Positions 21,962-34,315 of a DNA stretch of 64,000 nucleotides are shown piece after piece. The translations under genes were made by a program, and so were the position numbers. The DNA is from Carya illinoinensis (taxonomy: Eukaryota; Streptophyta; Magnoliopsida; Fagales; Juglandaceae), in NCBI RefSeq assembly GCF_018687715.1, contig NC_056767.1, positions 7,503,001-7,567,000 on the forward strand. Reading direction: 5' to 3'. Every line of letters begins with the position of its first letter. Position 1 is the stretch's first letter. Below the pieces are notes generated by a model. That model made no database searches. It was not told where the DNA came from and saw only the letters and a program-made list of their open reading frames with translations.

Positions 21962-24786
21962 GATCTTTAAGCCAGCTCCCAAATTAATTAATGATGACCC
22001 TATCTTGCTATTATTTTAGCTTGGCCGATGCATGTCTCGTCTTATATATAACGACGTTTTTCCAAATGCTATGCAAATTATATGTATGCATGCACACAAC
22101 ATATATTTTATTCAGAAAAATTTAATAGTCATTAAAAGATTATATAAAAATAAATTAAAAAATTAAAATAATTTTATATAATACACCACATCAAGCCGCA
22201 CACATCAATTTATGAATTTATCTTTATAAGATTTATTTATAGTTGTAGCATTTCTCATTTACTTATGTATGCATGTATATGGTGTTAAGAATATAATATG
22301 AAATTATAAATAATTAATAAAATTTACCACTTTTTATCAGTTAAGTTCTTAGAAATATTGGTAATGACTTTACATTGTATCAAAATATAGATCCTAAATT
22401 TAAATCTTAATTTTATATTTCACCAATTTTATTTAAGAGAAATGCTACAGATATAAAAAAATTAACGTAATTATACGTGATTTGTCATATTTACTTTATA
22501 ATCTAACGTATTATATTAAATCACATCAAATTATAAATTTAATACTCTTATATAATTCTTTTATAATTAACTAGTTAAAATATTTTTTTTAATTAAATAT
22601 TTCACACGTTTTAGGTCCACGTGTTGGACCACTAACTAAGATGAAGTTTAGACGGAAAGTGTCAACATAATTAACATAGTCATCTATTTTCTTTGGCGTT
22701 GAAACTACGCACGTAAGGACCGAGTCTCACATATTTATAACGTCAAAATGAAAGAACTACTCATGACAAAACACTTACCTAAGAAAGTTGATCATGACAA
22801 AGCTGGTTGGCTTTTCTTGTGATTGGTTTTAGATCAATAATAACACATAGCCAAAGAGGCCAGGATCCATAATAGATATCCATGATTTCCAAATACATGA
22901 TGAAACATCCAAAGTCACCAATTTCAATTGTAATTAATGATGTCTTCTCACCATTAATGTTGTCTTCTGACCATTAATAACTTAAGAGAAATATCTGGGA
23001 TTTTGGTAATGGGTCCGAACATTTCTGTACAATTTTTTTTATTATTTTTACTTTTTATTTAATGATTAAGTTAATATTTTTTTTATCAATGTTGTGAATT
23101 TAAAAAAATATATATTTTTTAAAATATTTTAAAAATACATTAAAAAAAATTTACACTTTCGGACCCAATTTGGGTCCCAAGGCTATGGCTGTAGAGCCAC
23201 TTTATTTATAGCAGCTAGGACGTTCAACATCATGGTTTAATTCGATGACAAATCGTACTCGAAGCTTTTGCATGCGTACAAGCTGGATCACATGCAATAA
23301 GTGACATTTCAAACGCTTGCCTTGATCAGCTTCTTTAACAACCATGCATATTGAATTTCATGCCAAAATCAAGGACAGTACGTAAACGAATTGATTATAA
23401 ATACACAAATTATAAGACATGATAATTGGTTGATAAAGTTCCCTCAAGCTAATTTTTTGTCTACGATATAATTTATTATTGTTGTGGAGTCACCGTTTAA
23501 TTGTTTTAAGAGTTTAAGCCGAGAAAAAAGATATATATTTTATGAGTAATGCTACACATAATAATCGTGATGTATGTAAATATAATATAATTATTTTAAA
23601 AAAATATATAATTTACTAATAAAAAATTATTATTATTTTATATAAAATTTTATATTTATTTATATTTTTTAAAAAAAATTACAAAATACTCACCTAATCT
23701 ATAATTATAAATATTATTTATCATATATTTTATTATTTATTTTATATCTTAACAATAATTATCCTCAATTAGTGATAAGGTATAAAATCAGGACCGATTG
23801 TCCCAAAAGCTGAATCTCTTGAAAAGAAGTAAATGATTTATTTTTATTTTATATCCTAACTGTTATCGGCGATATTTGGAGATAATATTAATAAATAAAT
23901 AATAAATATTATAAGAGTCGCTCTATGTGGCTATTTCTCTCATCATTACTGAGGCTTATCAATTTCGAGTGCCGGGACAGAATGTTACAGGCACTGTCTT
24001 TCAAGATATTCTGTGCAGACACGTCCGGGCCCACATGGGGTGAGTACCATACTCCTACCTTATACGCATATGTGAGCGAGAGACGCTGCACATGAATTTG
24101 GGGGGCACATGGTGGGGATCAATATCTTCTTTGATGATCATCCCATTTTTGGCTTTGCATGCTCTAGTCCTTTGATGGTGAAAAACCTTTTTCTTACAGC
24201 CGCCGATCATTAATCTGAAATCTGCATTTCGTCAAGCAGATAGACTGCGTGTAGTTCGAGTTGTTAATTTGTCCATTCAATGGTGAGGTCATTGTTATTG
24301 CTGCAATATCCCTCCACCAGTCAAGGCATCGAAATCATGAGCGTAAGATAAGGTACTGGGCAATCATGGGCATCCCTAACTCAGCGGTCTTGATTAAATT
24401 TGCCAAACAGCTAGCACATGCAGCACCTCCAGCTAGCACTAGAAGATGTACTAATGCCAATATATGTAGGAATGCTATACATTATCTCACACCACATATT
24501 TTATATATTAAAATATTTTTTTTATTTTTTATTTCATTTTATTCTTATTAAACTAATTGAATTATTCTATTTATCATCCACACACTATATATTTATTATA
24601 AAAAAAATAAAAAAAATTAAAATAAATGTAGTGTGTAAAGTGTGAGAATGACAAGAAAAATTTTGTATATATATATATATATATATATATTGTAATAAGT
24701 CAAGCGCCCACCACCTAAAAAATGGGCTTAGAAAGTTGGAAAGTGATCCAAGCTCCCTACTAAAATAGAAAAATATTTTAATTATA

Positions 24787-24935
24787 AATAAATTATATAA
24801 AAATAAACTTACAAACTGATATAATTTAATGTAATACGTCAGATTAAAAAATTATTTTTATTATAAAATAGATCTAATAAATTCTATAAAATCACATCAA
24901 TTTATAAATTTATTTTATATAATCTCATTATACTT
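24787..24935. repeat. MITE, family C copy
   Basis: Family with ends AGATTATACAAAAGTAAAT-like and a conserved ACAAACTGATGTGATTT segment. Related copies are at about 22129-22225, 22437-22600, 30731-30871, 56396-56544 and 63110-63320. Confidence 0.6.
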
Positions 24936-25157
24936 ACAGCATTCTCACTAAAATATATACTTGCATACTAGCTAGCCAGACAAGTTTGAAAAATAATAAC
25001 AGGCTTAGTAAATATCATTAGTTTTGCATTCTTTTCTCCGTCCGACGTGAGAGCATTTCGATAAAACGTTTTAAAAATAAAGAATAAAAAACTTTAAAAA
25101 ATAAAGAAAGAAAGAAGAAAGAGGTTCTCATACTTCTAGTGTACGTGTGTATACGGG

Positions 25158-25163
25158 TATAAG
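25158..25163 (+). promoter_or_regulatory. Possible TATA box of the subtilase gene
   Basis: TATAAG about 60 bp before the preferred start codon, in GGGTATAAGTACTGG. This is a weak assignment; other AT-rich stretches occur further upstream. Confidence 0.3.
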
Positions 25164-25219
25164 TACTGGTTTGCAGTTGTGATACTTGCAACAGCATGCC
25201 CATTCATTGCCATATTTCG

Positions 25220-27541
25220 ATGGCTAATTCGCATATTCACAGCTTGTACTTGTGCCTTATCATTTTCTGTATCTCCCACCTCCTAGCTTCCACCTTGGGA
25301 GAATCTAACAACTATATCATTCACATGGACTCATCTTTCATGCCTAAAGCCTTTTCTGCCCACCATAACTGGTACTTGTCCACTGTTGCCTCTGTATTGG
25401 AAAATTCTGATCTTAGCACCAATAATGTCACAAGTACTACCGCCTCCTCTTCTAAGCTTATCTATAGCTATACGCATGTTATGAATGGTTTCTCTGCAAG
25501 TCTTTCTCTATCTGAGCTTGAGGCCTTGAAAAGATCTCCAGGTTTTGTTTCTTCAATCCGGGACTTGCCTGTTAGAGCTGACACAACTCATTCTTCCCAA
25601 TTTCTTGGCCTTAACTCCAACTCAGGTGCATGGCCAGCGTCAAACTATGGCCAGGATGTCATAATTGGGGTGGTGGATTCAGGGGTTTGGCCAGAGAGCC
25701 CAAGCTTTAATGACAATGGCATGTCAGAAATTCCATCAAGGTGGAAAGGAGAATGTGCAGGTGGCTCTGAGTTCAATTCGTCTTTGTGCAACAAGAAGCT
25801 CATTGGAGCTCGGTTCTTTAACAAAGGTCTGATTGCCGAATATCCGAATGTGACCAAAACAATTGAGAATTCCACGCGAGATTCAGAAGGACATGGGACA
25901 CACACGTCGAGCACAGCTGCTGGAAACTATGTTGAAGGTGCATCCTTCTTTGGCTATGCCCCCGGAACCGCTAGAGGCATGGCTCCCCGGGCAAGGGTGG
26001 CCATCTACAAGGCTCTCTGGGAAAACGGCTCCGTCACATCCGATATTATTGCCGCCATTGATCAAGCAATTATGGACGGTGTGGATGTCATATCATTATC
26101 GTTTGGTTTGGATGGGGTTCCTTTTTACGAGGACCCTGTCGCCATAGCTACATTTGCAGCCTTGGAGAAGGGCGTTTTCGTTACCACATCAGCAGGAAAT
26201 GAGGGACCTTTCATTGGGACTCTACACAATGGCACGCCGTGGGTTTTAACTGTTGCTGCTGGTAACATAGACCGTGACTTTCGCGGAGTCATTACTCTTG
26301 GCAATGGAGTTTCAATAGAGGGGTCGTCTCTCTTTCCGGGAAATTCATATTTCAGCCACCGTCCAATTGTTTTTATGAATGACTGTGCTAACTTGAAGAA
26401 ATTGAAGAAAGTTCGGCACAAGATTGTTGTGTGCGAAGACCGGAATGGATCCTTGTCTTTGCAAGTTGAGAAAGTTGTACTAGCAAAAGTTGCAGCCGGT
26501 GTCTTTATAACTAATGATACTGACTTGGAGTTCTTCATCGAGAGCCCCTTTCCGGCAGTTTTCTTGAATCGAAAGGATGGAGAAACTGTCAAAGATTACA
26601 TCAAGATCAACTCCAAGGCAAAAGCAAAGTTGGAATTTCAAAAGACTATCCTCGGCACAAAACCAGCACCAAGTGTTACTGGCTATAGTTCTAGAGGGCC
26701 ATCTCCGAGCTGCCCATTTGTCTTGAAACCCGACTTAATGGCTCCTGGTGATTTAATCTTAGCTGCATGGCCACAAAATGTCGCGGCGGCCCTGGTGGAC
26801 GACCACGAACTATTTAGTAACTTTATTCTGTTGTCCGGAACATCAATGGCATGCCCACATGCAGCAGGAGTGGCTGCACTTTTGAAAGGAGCACACCCTG
26901 AATGGAGCCCCGCAGCCATCAGGTCAGCCCTGATGACCACATCGGACACTTTGGACAACACACTCGGCCCCATCAAAGACAAGGGCGGTGATAACATTAA
27001 TACAGTGGCTACTCCTTTAGCCATGGGTGCCGGGCATATCAATCCCAACAAGGCAATAAACCCCGGGCTAATTTACGACGTCAAATTGGAAGATTACGTA
27101 AATCTTCTCTGTGCTCTAAATTACTCCATGAAGCAGATCAAAATCATCACCAAGTCGGCTTCGAACAAATGTTCCAGCACTACCTCTTCCTTGGATCTTA
27201 ACTACCCTTCTTTTATTGCTTTCTTCAATGCGAATGACTCGAACTCTGATGCAACAACCGTACAAGAATTCCATAGAACAGTGACCAACGTTGGAGACGG
27301 ACAGTCAATCTATGTTGCAAGCATAACACCCATTAAAGGGATTCAAGTCAGTGTAAAGCCAGACAAATTGGTGTTCAAAGAGAAGAACGAGAAACAAAGT
27401 TTCAAGCTGGCAATAGAAGGTCCACGATTGCTAAAAGAGGCGACAGTTTTTGGTTATCTCAGTTGGGTTCATACTGCAGGTAAATACATCGTGAATAGCC
27501 CCATAGTAGCCACAAGGGTTAGCTCGGAATTTGTATCGTAG
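25220..27541 (+). CDS. Subtilisin-like serine protease, SBT1.9-like
   Basis: An intact, intronless 773-residue preproenzyme. The start at 25220 is chosen over an in-frame ATG 24 bases earlier because it puts a hydrophobic signal peptide (SLYLCLIIFCISHLLAS) near the N-terminus. An I9 propeptide follows (about residues 30-121), then a mature domain probably beginning TTHSSQFLGL (residue 122). Catalytic residues are D153 (VDSGVWPES), H225 (GHGTHTSS), the oxyanion N327 (SAGNEGP) and S542 (GTSMACPHAAG). A PA domain is inserted between the His and Ser segments, and a C-terminal Fn3-like domain follows (TVTNVGDGQS). SNYG and FGLNS-type motifs near the mature N-terminus resemble Arabidopsis SBT1.9. 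Such enzymes are secreted to the cell wall; substrates are unknown. It stands alone, between MITE-rich DNA and a Helitron. Confidence 0.95.
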   Translation: MANSHIHSLYLCLIIFCISHLLASTLGESNNYIIHMDSSFMPKAFSAHHNWYLSTVASVLENSDLSTNNVTSTTASSSKLIYSYTHVMNGFSASLSLSELEALKRSPGFVSSIRDLPVRADTTHSSQFLGLNSNSGAWPASNYGQDVIIGVVDSGVWPESPSFNDNGMSEIPSRWKGECAGGSEFNSSLCNKKLIGARFFNKGLIAEYPNVTKTIENSTRDSEGHGTHTSSTAAGNYVEGASFFGYAPGTARGMAPRARVAIYKALWENGSVTSDIIAAIDQAIMDGVDVISLSFGLDGVPFYEDPVAIATFAALEKGVFVTTSAGNEGPFIGTLHNGTPWVLTVAAGNIDRDFRGVITLGNGVSIEGSSLFPGNSYFSHRPIVFMNDCANLKKLKKVRHKIVVCEDRNGSLSLQVEKVVLAKVAAGVFITNDTDLEFFIESPFPAVFLNRKDGETVKDYIKINSKAKAKLEFQKTILGTKPAPSVTGYSSRGPSPSCPFVLKPDLMAPGDLILAAWPQNVAAALVDDHELFSNFILLSGTSMACPHAAGVAALLKGAHPEWSPAAIRSALMTTSDTLDNTLGPIKDKGGDNINTVATPLAMGAGHINPNKAINPGLIYDVKLEDYVNLLCALNYSMKQIKIITKSASNKCSSTTSSLDLNYPSFIAFFNANDSNSDATTVQEFHRTVTNVGDGQSIYVASITPIKGIQVSVKPDKLVFKEKNEKQSFKLAIEGPRLLKEATVFGYLSWVHTAGKYIVNSPIVATRVSSEFVS

Positions 27542-27566
27542 CATTATTGACTGTTCACTTGAGCTA

Positions 27567-27572
27567 AATAAA
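27567..27572 (+). terminator. Likely polyadenylation signal of the subtilase gene
   Basis: AATAAA 26 bases after the stop codon, within GAGCTAAATAAAAGTTG. Confidence 0.6.
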
Positions 27573-27599
27573 AGTTGTTTTTAAGTTGAGCTAACCGAT

Positions 27600-27741
27600 G
27601 TGTAATCCTCTGCCGAAGAAAAAAGAAAACTGGCCGGTTGGTACAACTACAGATCATATATATTGATCTGCAGCAGTTAATGGATAGGGTTTTCTGTGGT
27701 TCTTATGCAGTAACTTGTTCTATTGGACGTAAGCAGATCAA

Positions 27742-27777
<36 letters not shown>

Positions 27778-28492
27778 ATTATTATTATTATGGGGACAAA
27801 TGAAGTATGATCTATATATGTCTTCGATCTTGTAAGAAAGAGGGCAAAATTCAGTAATATTGGGAGAAGAGTACGTACAGACATTTTTTGTTACGTGTGC
27901 TGATCATCATCACGATCATCGATATGATGAGGGTGGTATATATCCAGAATATGAACGGGATATTTATATCCACATATTGATTATGATGGCCATCATATAT
28001 TAATGGGCAAAAACTGTTCTTGGAAAAGTTATATGCATGATTAGTAAGTGTTAGGTGATTAGTGTTATCACGACAGCTAGCTATCATAGATATTGATTTA
28101 GGTTTGATGTATATTTACTTGGTCTGAATTAATTGTGACCCATGGGATTTATAACGTATATTGGAAGCTTATGCTTATCTTACTATTGCTAACAAACACT
28201 ACTTTTGGAGTAAAATCTACTTTACGTGTCTGTCTAATCACCTGAAGAGACATTGATCTCACTGCTCAAAGTACACCGTCCCCGTTACCCATATATATCC
28301 CCGTTGCAAATCCCTCCGGCAGAAATAAACATGAAGATAGTATGTTGTATGAGATATGGTGGCATGACATCATGTAAACGATTGTCCACTACCCATTAAA
28401 GACACGAATACATCACATGCAGCTAGAGTTAGAACTCAGCAACTTGCACAGATCGATCGATTAAACTAGTGTTATATATATATATATATATA
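27600..28492. other. Non-coding stretch downstream of the subtilase
   Basis: Includes an (AAT)n/(ATT)n self-complementary microsatellite at about 27739-27791, able to form a hairpin, and a (TA)n run just before the Helitron. No credible gene. Confidence 0.6.
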
Positions 28493-30038
28493 TCTTTATA
28501 TATAAAAAGCGGTTATCAAACAGAAAATCTTGTTTTAACGATTTATTGTTGTTTTCCGTTAAAGTTAACACTATTTGTCTAAATTCGTTCGCCTAAAACA
28601 ATAATTTATTGGCCATTTATGCGAAGCAACTTAACCTACAACCCCACACCGTGCACGCCATTGTCGAGCTGCTACTGGTCAGATTCAAGGGATGGTTTCC
28701 CCCATTCAGCAAGAAAATCGATCGGATTGATGAAGAAGAGGGAGAAAAATGGGCTTTCGATGCAGAGGAAGAATTGCAAGCGAGCAATAATAATAATACT
28801 ATTCCGATGCAAATTGCGGAGAGATCAGACCTGGTTTCAGATCATTCTAAATTGTTGCAAAAGCTCCATGTGAGCTCATCGAATTGTCAAATGGTGCAAT
28901 CTCCAATGAAAATGCCACCAGTGAAACCGTTGAAGCATTTGAAGCCAAAGGCAAAGGATTTGAATAAGAGGGGGGATGAGTTTGGAGGAGAAACACAAGC
29001 TGGGGATCGGGTTGCAAAGTACTCCATGCAGCAACATCACGGACGTAGAAACCCATAGAGCATGTCAAAAAAATAGAGCATGATCGAAACCCATAGCACA
29101 TAGATTTGGAGAGAAACAGGCACGAAAATGGAGCTAAAAACTGAGTATGGAAATGGCAAAAGAATGGCAAAAAAGATGGACCTACAGTGAAAAGAAAAAA
29201 ATGAAAATCAAAAGAGGAAGAAGAAGCAGCAACAACGAAACGAATGTGATTCCATCCTTCTAATTAGAAAAGCACGTCATCGTCGTGCAAGATTACTGCT
29301 TGGAATTAAATGGCTTTAGCGCTCCACAAGCTCCTCAAAAAATCACCAGTCGCAAGATTCATCTCCGCTTTGCAAAACCACAAGCGCCGAATGCCACTGC
29401 ATTCCATCTCTCCCTTCTCATCGAATCCACCAATTCAAGCTTGTTTCTGACTTAACACAAAGCAGAGAACTTGACCCATTCTCGATTCTAGCTAATTTAT
29501 AACAACTTATCATATGGGTTTTACTTGAACCTGATTTGCTCAACTAGGTCGATGAGAAGGGAGAGAATAAAAGAAAACAAAGGAAGAAGAAGAAGAAAAA
29601 AGGGGAAGCAGCGGCGCTAGCAGGAGGAAAGAAAGAAGAAACAAATCCCTAAGGGTTAGGGAGCAAACGACATCATTTTGAGGGAGAAAGGGGGCTGGGC
29701 TTAAGGCACACAAGCTGGGCCCGAAAACTGAAGGAATTTAGCCCAAAAACATAAAAACTCACTAGAACAAAGTCTACCTGAAATTAGAAGTCCAACAAAA
29801 TAAAAAGGCACAATAAAAATTAAATAAAAACAGTACAACTAAATATTAATAAAATAAAATAAACAAAACCTAATAATAAAATAATTTAAACTAGAGTGTA
29901 ATTTAAATGTAAAAATAATTATTAATATCAAGAAAGTACAACATTTAAATTTTACAACTTAAAAATTATAAAATAATACTACAAAAATCACATTTGATCT
30001 AACTAAGCAAACGTGCTTTGCACGTTGCTTTGACCTAG
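28493..30038 (+). mobile_element. Non-autonomous Helitron, 1546 bp
   Basis: The 5' end TCTTTATATATAAAAAGCGG follows an A. The 3' end is CTAG followed by T, preceded by six bases and then a hairpin with arms GCAA(A)CGTG (30007-30015) and CACGTTGC (30021-30028) around CTTTG. TC at the 5' end, a stem-loop then CTRR at the 3' end, insertion between A and T, and no target duplication are the defining Helitron features. No Rep-helicase is encoded, so it depends on an autonomous relative. An ORF of unknown origin lies in its left third. Confidence 0.8.
28615..29058 (+). pseudogene. Unrecognised ORF in the Helitron, probably a captured gene fragment
   Basis: About 148 codons open on the plus strand with no ATG at a natural start (the first in-frame ATG is internal). 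It reads LQPHTVHAIVELLLVRFKGW, then an acidic stretch, then a basic Pro/Lys-rich part (PPVKPLKHLKPKAKDLNKRG). The amino acid composition is protein-like and unlike the surrounding AT-rich DNA, and Helitrons often carry host gene pieces. I do not recognise the parent gene. Confidence 0.4.
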
Positions 30039-30730
30039 TATATATATATACATACACACACATACGTATAAAAAATGATATTTGTAATCGTGAGTATGCA
30101 AGCGTCATTCAATCATTTTGAAAAAAGTGAATAAATACAGAACTCACATGAAACAAAATTTATTTTTTAATAGTAGACTCCACTATTTTTCAAAGCGACT
30201 GCACTATACTTATATATTGATCCACGATTGTATATGTAATATTACTCTTATTATATATATATATATATAAGTGATAATTAACATTCGAAAATGAATATTA
30301 ATTATCATTTGAGAATGTTTATTTCAAGAAGAGATCTCATAAAAATAGAGCTCAAAAATTTATTCAACTTGTTTGGATGCATAAGATTGCAAAATTCTTT
30401 TATTGTAAATAAGATATAACATATTATGAAATTATTAGTTGTCCCAAAAGTTTAAGTTGACGAAAATATATATATTTAATTATTTGTATTATATTCTTAA
30501 GATTCTTCCTCACATGTAAGCTAGACTCTCATTCAATGAGTCATATGATCAACACATGAGATATTTAATTGAATATGATAGAGTATAAAGTCAGAATTCA
30601 AAGTTGAAATCTTTACTTTGATACCATCTGAAATAACCACTGCTTGTTCAAAAAGTTCAAACTGATGAGAAGAGATAGATTTAATTATTTGTATTGTATT
30701 ATTAACGAATACTACTATAGACACAAATAG

Positions 30731-30871
30731 ATTATACAAAGTAAACCTACAAACTGATGTGATTTCATAAAATTCGTTATATCTACTTTATAATAAAAGT
30801 AATTTTACAATCTGACATGCCACATGATCAAGCCACATCAGATTATGTATTTACTTTTGTATAATCTTTTT
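30731..30871. repeat. MITE, family C, well-preserved copy
   Basis: The left end AGATTATACAAAGTAAACCT and the reverse complement of the right end AGATTATACAAAAGTAAATA form ~35-bp terminal inverted repeats. Confidence 0.7.
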
Positions 30872-31307
30872 GTGATTAAAGTATTTTCCTTCTAATTTAG
30901 AAAAAATATATTTACTTTATACATGATTTCATTGATTTATCCCCCGAATGCAAAACATATATTATATACACACAGAGATATATATATATATATATATATT
31001 TATATGTTTGTGTTTTTGTGTGTGTCTTGGTGTGTGTCTCATTTGCATGGGGACCAATCTATGTATAAAGTACTTTAATGGAATGGCCGGATCCTTCCAA
31101 GAAAAAGGGAGTACATATATAGGGTGGCTTGGGCCCCAAAGAATAATGTACAGTACCCAGCTCATCTCCTGCCCCGGATAGTATAATTGGAGCAAATTAT
31201 GCTTCAGAAATTTGCTCCAAAGTAGTATTCCATGCATCTTTGCCTTTAGTTTCTTAATTTCCAGGAATTAAACGATGCATTAGATATTCATAGAATATCT
31301 CTATCTT

Positions 31308-31348
<41 letters not shown>

Positions 31349-31661
31349 TATATATATCACATAATTCTATATAGTACTTCTCAAAGTGATCTTAGTAATA
31401 TTTTTTCATGATAACAAATTAAGGAAATAAATTGATGAGATTACTTGATCTATTAATCTTCCAATATTCTTGTAACCGTTGCATGCATGCAATCACATTG
31501 ATGATCTACCTTATTTCATTTGTGAATAACTTATATATTAGAGATGAATTTAATGGTAATCCCATTCACACAAATTGAATAATTGGTAGGAACAAATATT
31601 AATTTTAATGCTTTTTTTTTTCCCACATTAACATGATCCAGTACTTTGGTATTTCTTGTTT

Positions 31662-31720
31662 CATTACAAGAAAAATAACTATTTGTGACATATTATTTTC
31701 GACGAGAATGACTTATATTT
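31662..31720 (+). mobile_element. Possible CACTA transposon terminus (single end)
   Basis: CATTACAAGAAAAATAACTA followed by TTTGTGAC resembles the plant CACTA terminal motif CACTACAAGAAAAAT with one change. No matching opposite end was found nearby, so it may be a fragment. Confidence 0.35.
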
Positions 31721-32428
31721 ACGATCAAAACAGACTCATTTAAATAGAAAATAGTCATTTTCGTAGGAAATAACTGGCCACAATTGACCAATTTTAAAGG
31801 TTAAGAAAATGATCAATTTACAACTCGATCTTGTACAATTATTTTACAGATCTAAATAAAATGAATAGTAATTTTAGAACATTAAACTTATTTTCAATTA
31901 AGTGTCATAAATATTGTATTGGTTCAATATAAAATGAGTTGTAAAATAGTTATAGGTGTAAGATAATCGATCATTACTAAGACTAGAAAAATATATAATA
32001 GATCCCATCAATTGGATAATTTAGAGAAATGGCTATTGGGACTAGCTTGCATATATATATATATATATATATATAGATAAGTACGTACATTGAATAATTG
32101 ATTGAATTAATAGTACTATGGATTGTAGCCCCATATAATATATATGAACCTATACTTCTTTTTTCAAGGCTGTTATCTTAGCTTGTGATCAATAATCATT
32201 CAATCCAGTTTGTTCCTTTGCGAAGTCACCATCTTGGATGAGGCCGGTGATCTTTTTCTTTCTTACTCAAGTAATGAAAAATAAATAAATAATGATAATC
32301 AAATATTTTTAAAGAGAAATTGCACTTTGTTCCATATATAGAAAATATATACAATTATCCTCTCTTTTTTTACCAATTTGCAGTCTACAAACAAAGTCAT
32401 GTGTATATACATATATATATTGCAACTT

Positions 32429-32467
<39 letters not shown>

Positions 32468-32485
32468 AACAAAGAGAGAATTATG

Positions 32486-32528
<43 letters not shown>

Positions 32529-33086
32529 GAGAATAGAAAGTAGTGTAGTTATATATCCATTTTAAAAAACAAATTTCCTAAAGTTTTACAATGTTCTTTT
32601 AGTATCCATTATATATAAACGTTTTTCTTACAGTGACCAGCCATTGAGATGGCTCATCATGAAGTTCACTAATCAAGGGTTTGGACGGAAGCGAGCACCA
32701 TGTTCGATCCGTGGTCCCTAATTGACACCATGCCCTAATGAGCAGTAATGACAAAAAAGAGTACTACTATTGCTAGCTATTTTTGCTTTTCGGTTTTTCA
32801 GAGTATTAAGCAAATATTCCAAGTTTTATTAGCTGAGAAAATAAAAAAAAAAAAAAGCCCAAGTTTTATTATACACTCGATCTGGATTAATACTTATTGA
32901 CCATTAAGATAAGTAGAAAATAAGTGTGATTTATATAATCATCTTATCGGATTATTTATATAGAAATCTATTAATCATTGATATGTAAAATGTAAGCCCA
33001 CCCTCCATTTTACTGATATGGCAAGATTTGATTTGTAAAATATTTTAATTTTAGATTTTTCTAACAAATCAAGTCTTGTCATGTCA

Positions 33087-33133
33087 CTAGCTTCTTTAAA
33101 GTACACACGTGTTGAAGAAGAAAAAACCCTAGG

Positions 33134-33174
<41 letters not shown>

Positions 33175-34008
33175 TAAAAAACCCAAGGCTCCAGATTTGA
33201 TTTTCGTCGATGGGGGAGGAGGCCGCGGCTTCCTCCTCCTCCCTCTCCTTCCTCCCTTCCTCCATTCACCCACATTTTCTATCAAGGTTTCTTTTGTTTA
33301 GTTTTATTTTTCTTTCTTCAAGGCCAAAAAAGATAGATCTACAGCTTTCCAGCAACTCTTAAGAGACATGCATGACACAAGCAAATTCACAAGTCAAAAA
33401 TCGTTTAGAGGAAAGTGGTGGTTTTGCAAAAATCACCACGCGGGGTTCTCACTTGCCATCCAAATCTATGCTTGGTCCTCAAGCGCCACCCCTTCCGGTA
33501 GCTCGTCTAGACACATACACTAAATCACTAGACTCGCCACCACTGGATCTTTCAGATCTGACCTTTGTGGTTGAAAATAAACAAGTGTATTGCCTACAAG
33601 CCTTCACATATTTTAAAATCTACTAAAGTTGGTCCAAGCTATAATCCGTCATTTTTCACATATATCTTCCTACTTTCCTTTTTGGTTTCTTTATTATTTA
33701 TTAAAAAAAAAAGAGTTTGTCTCTCAGATGTTTGTATGTAGAGATTGAGTCTTCTCTTTCAATATGAAGAGTGAGGTTGAGTCTCTGTTTATATAGAGAG
33801 TATTGTCTCTTAAACGTTTGTCTGTAAAGAATATCTACAATAATGAAGATCAGACCAATCACAACAGGAAACAATGTATTGATTGAGTTATAAATATATT
33901 ATTTTGGTTTATAATGTCATATTTGATATGGAGACATCCAAGATTATATCTAGCCATAGATGTAGGTTTCTCTGATGAATTAATAATGACAGTTGCCCTT
34001 CAAAAAAA
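33087..34008 (+). mobile_element. ~0.92-kb poly(A) retroposon, copy 1
   Basis: Flanked by a perfect 13-bp target duplication TCTTGTCATGTCA at 33074-33086 and 34009-34021. It ends in a short A run (34002-34008). It is related along most of its length to 48357-49265: both have a (CT)n tract near the 5' end, then CTTCAAGGC-AAAAAAGA, the coding-like DLTFVVE stretch, paired GTTGAGTC motifs, and a GATGAATTAATAATGACAGT 3' end. Reading frames differ between copies and carry stops. It was inserted by LINE-type machinery. It could be a non-autonomous retroposon family or repeated processed pseudogenes of one RNA. Confidence 0.8.
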
Positions 34009-34206
34009 TCTTGTCATGTCAAATATTAATTAAATAGAGGATGTGCTTCACACATCGGCCGCTTCCAAATAAAATTTTTCAAAATGTAATTAACTGTATA
34101 TTATGATCTGATCGATCTTTGGCTCATTGATATGGCGTGCTTCATTTAATCTTCAGGAGGTCGATCAAAAAATTTAAAAAAAAAGTTTGTAATTGATTAT
34201 AACCTC

Positions 34207-34315
<109 letters not shown>

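Larger units (their letters stand above)
21337..25195. other. Gene-free AT-rich stretch with MITEs upstream of the subtilase
   Basis: Holds MITE copies (21580-21745; about 22129-22225; 22437-22600; 24787-24935), a T-rich insert with direct repeats (21896-21961), a short imperfect duplication of an ACCGG...CTCGGCTC...AGATTG motif (21757-21780 and 21843-21866) and (TA)n near 24667-24690. The block 23900-24460 is less AT-rich but I recognise nothing in it. Confidence 0.6.
30039..33073. other. Gene-free AT-rich stretch with MITEs and microsatellites
   Basis: Holds MITE copies at 30080-30245 (family B) and 30731-30871 (family C), and many (TA)n tracts (about 30255, 30978, 31312-31342, 32049-32074, 32491-32522). 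An (AC)n tract lies at about 32445-32467. A possible CACTA-type terminus is listed separately. No gene recognised. Confidence 0.6.

Noticed and set aside
33372..33626. An 84-codon frame in retroposon copy 1 and the frame at 48705-48968 in copy 2.
   Set aside because: Only a short stretch agrees between copies; the rest lies in different frames, so no conserved protein is supported.
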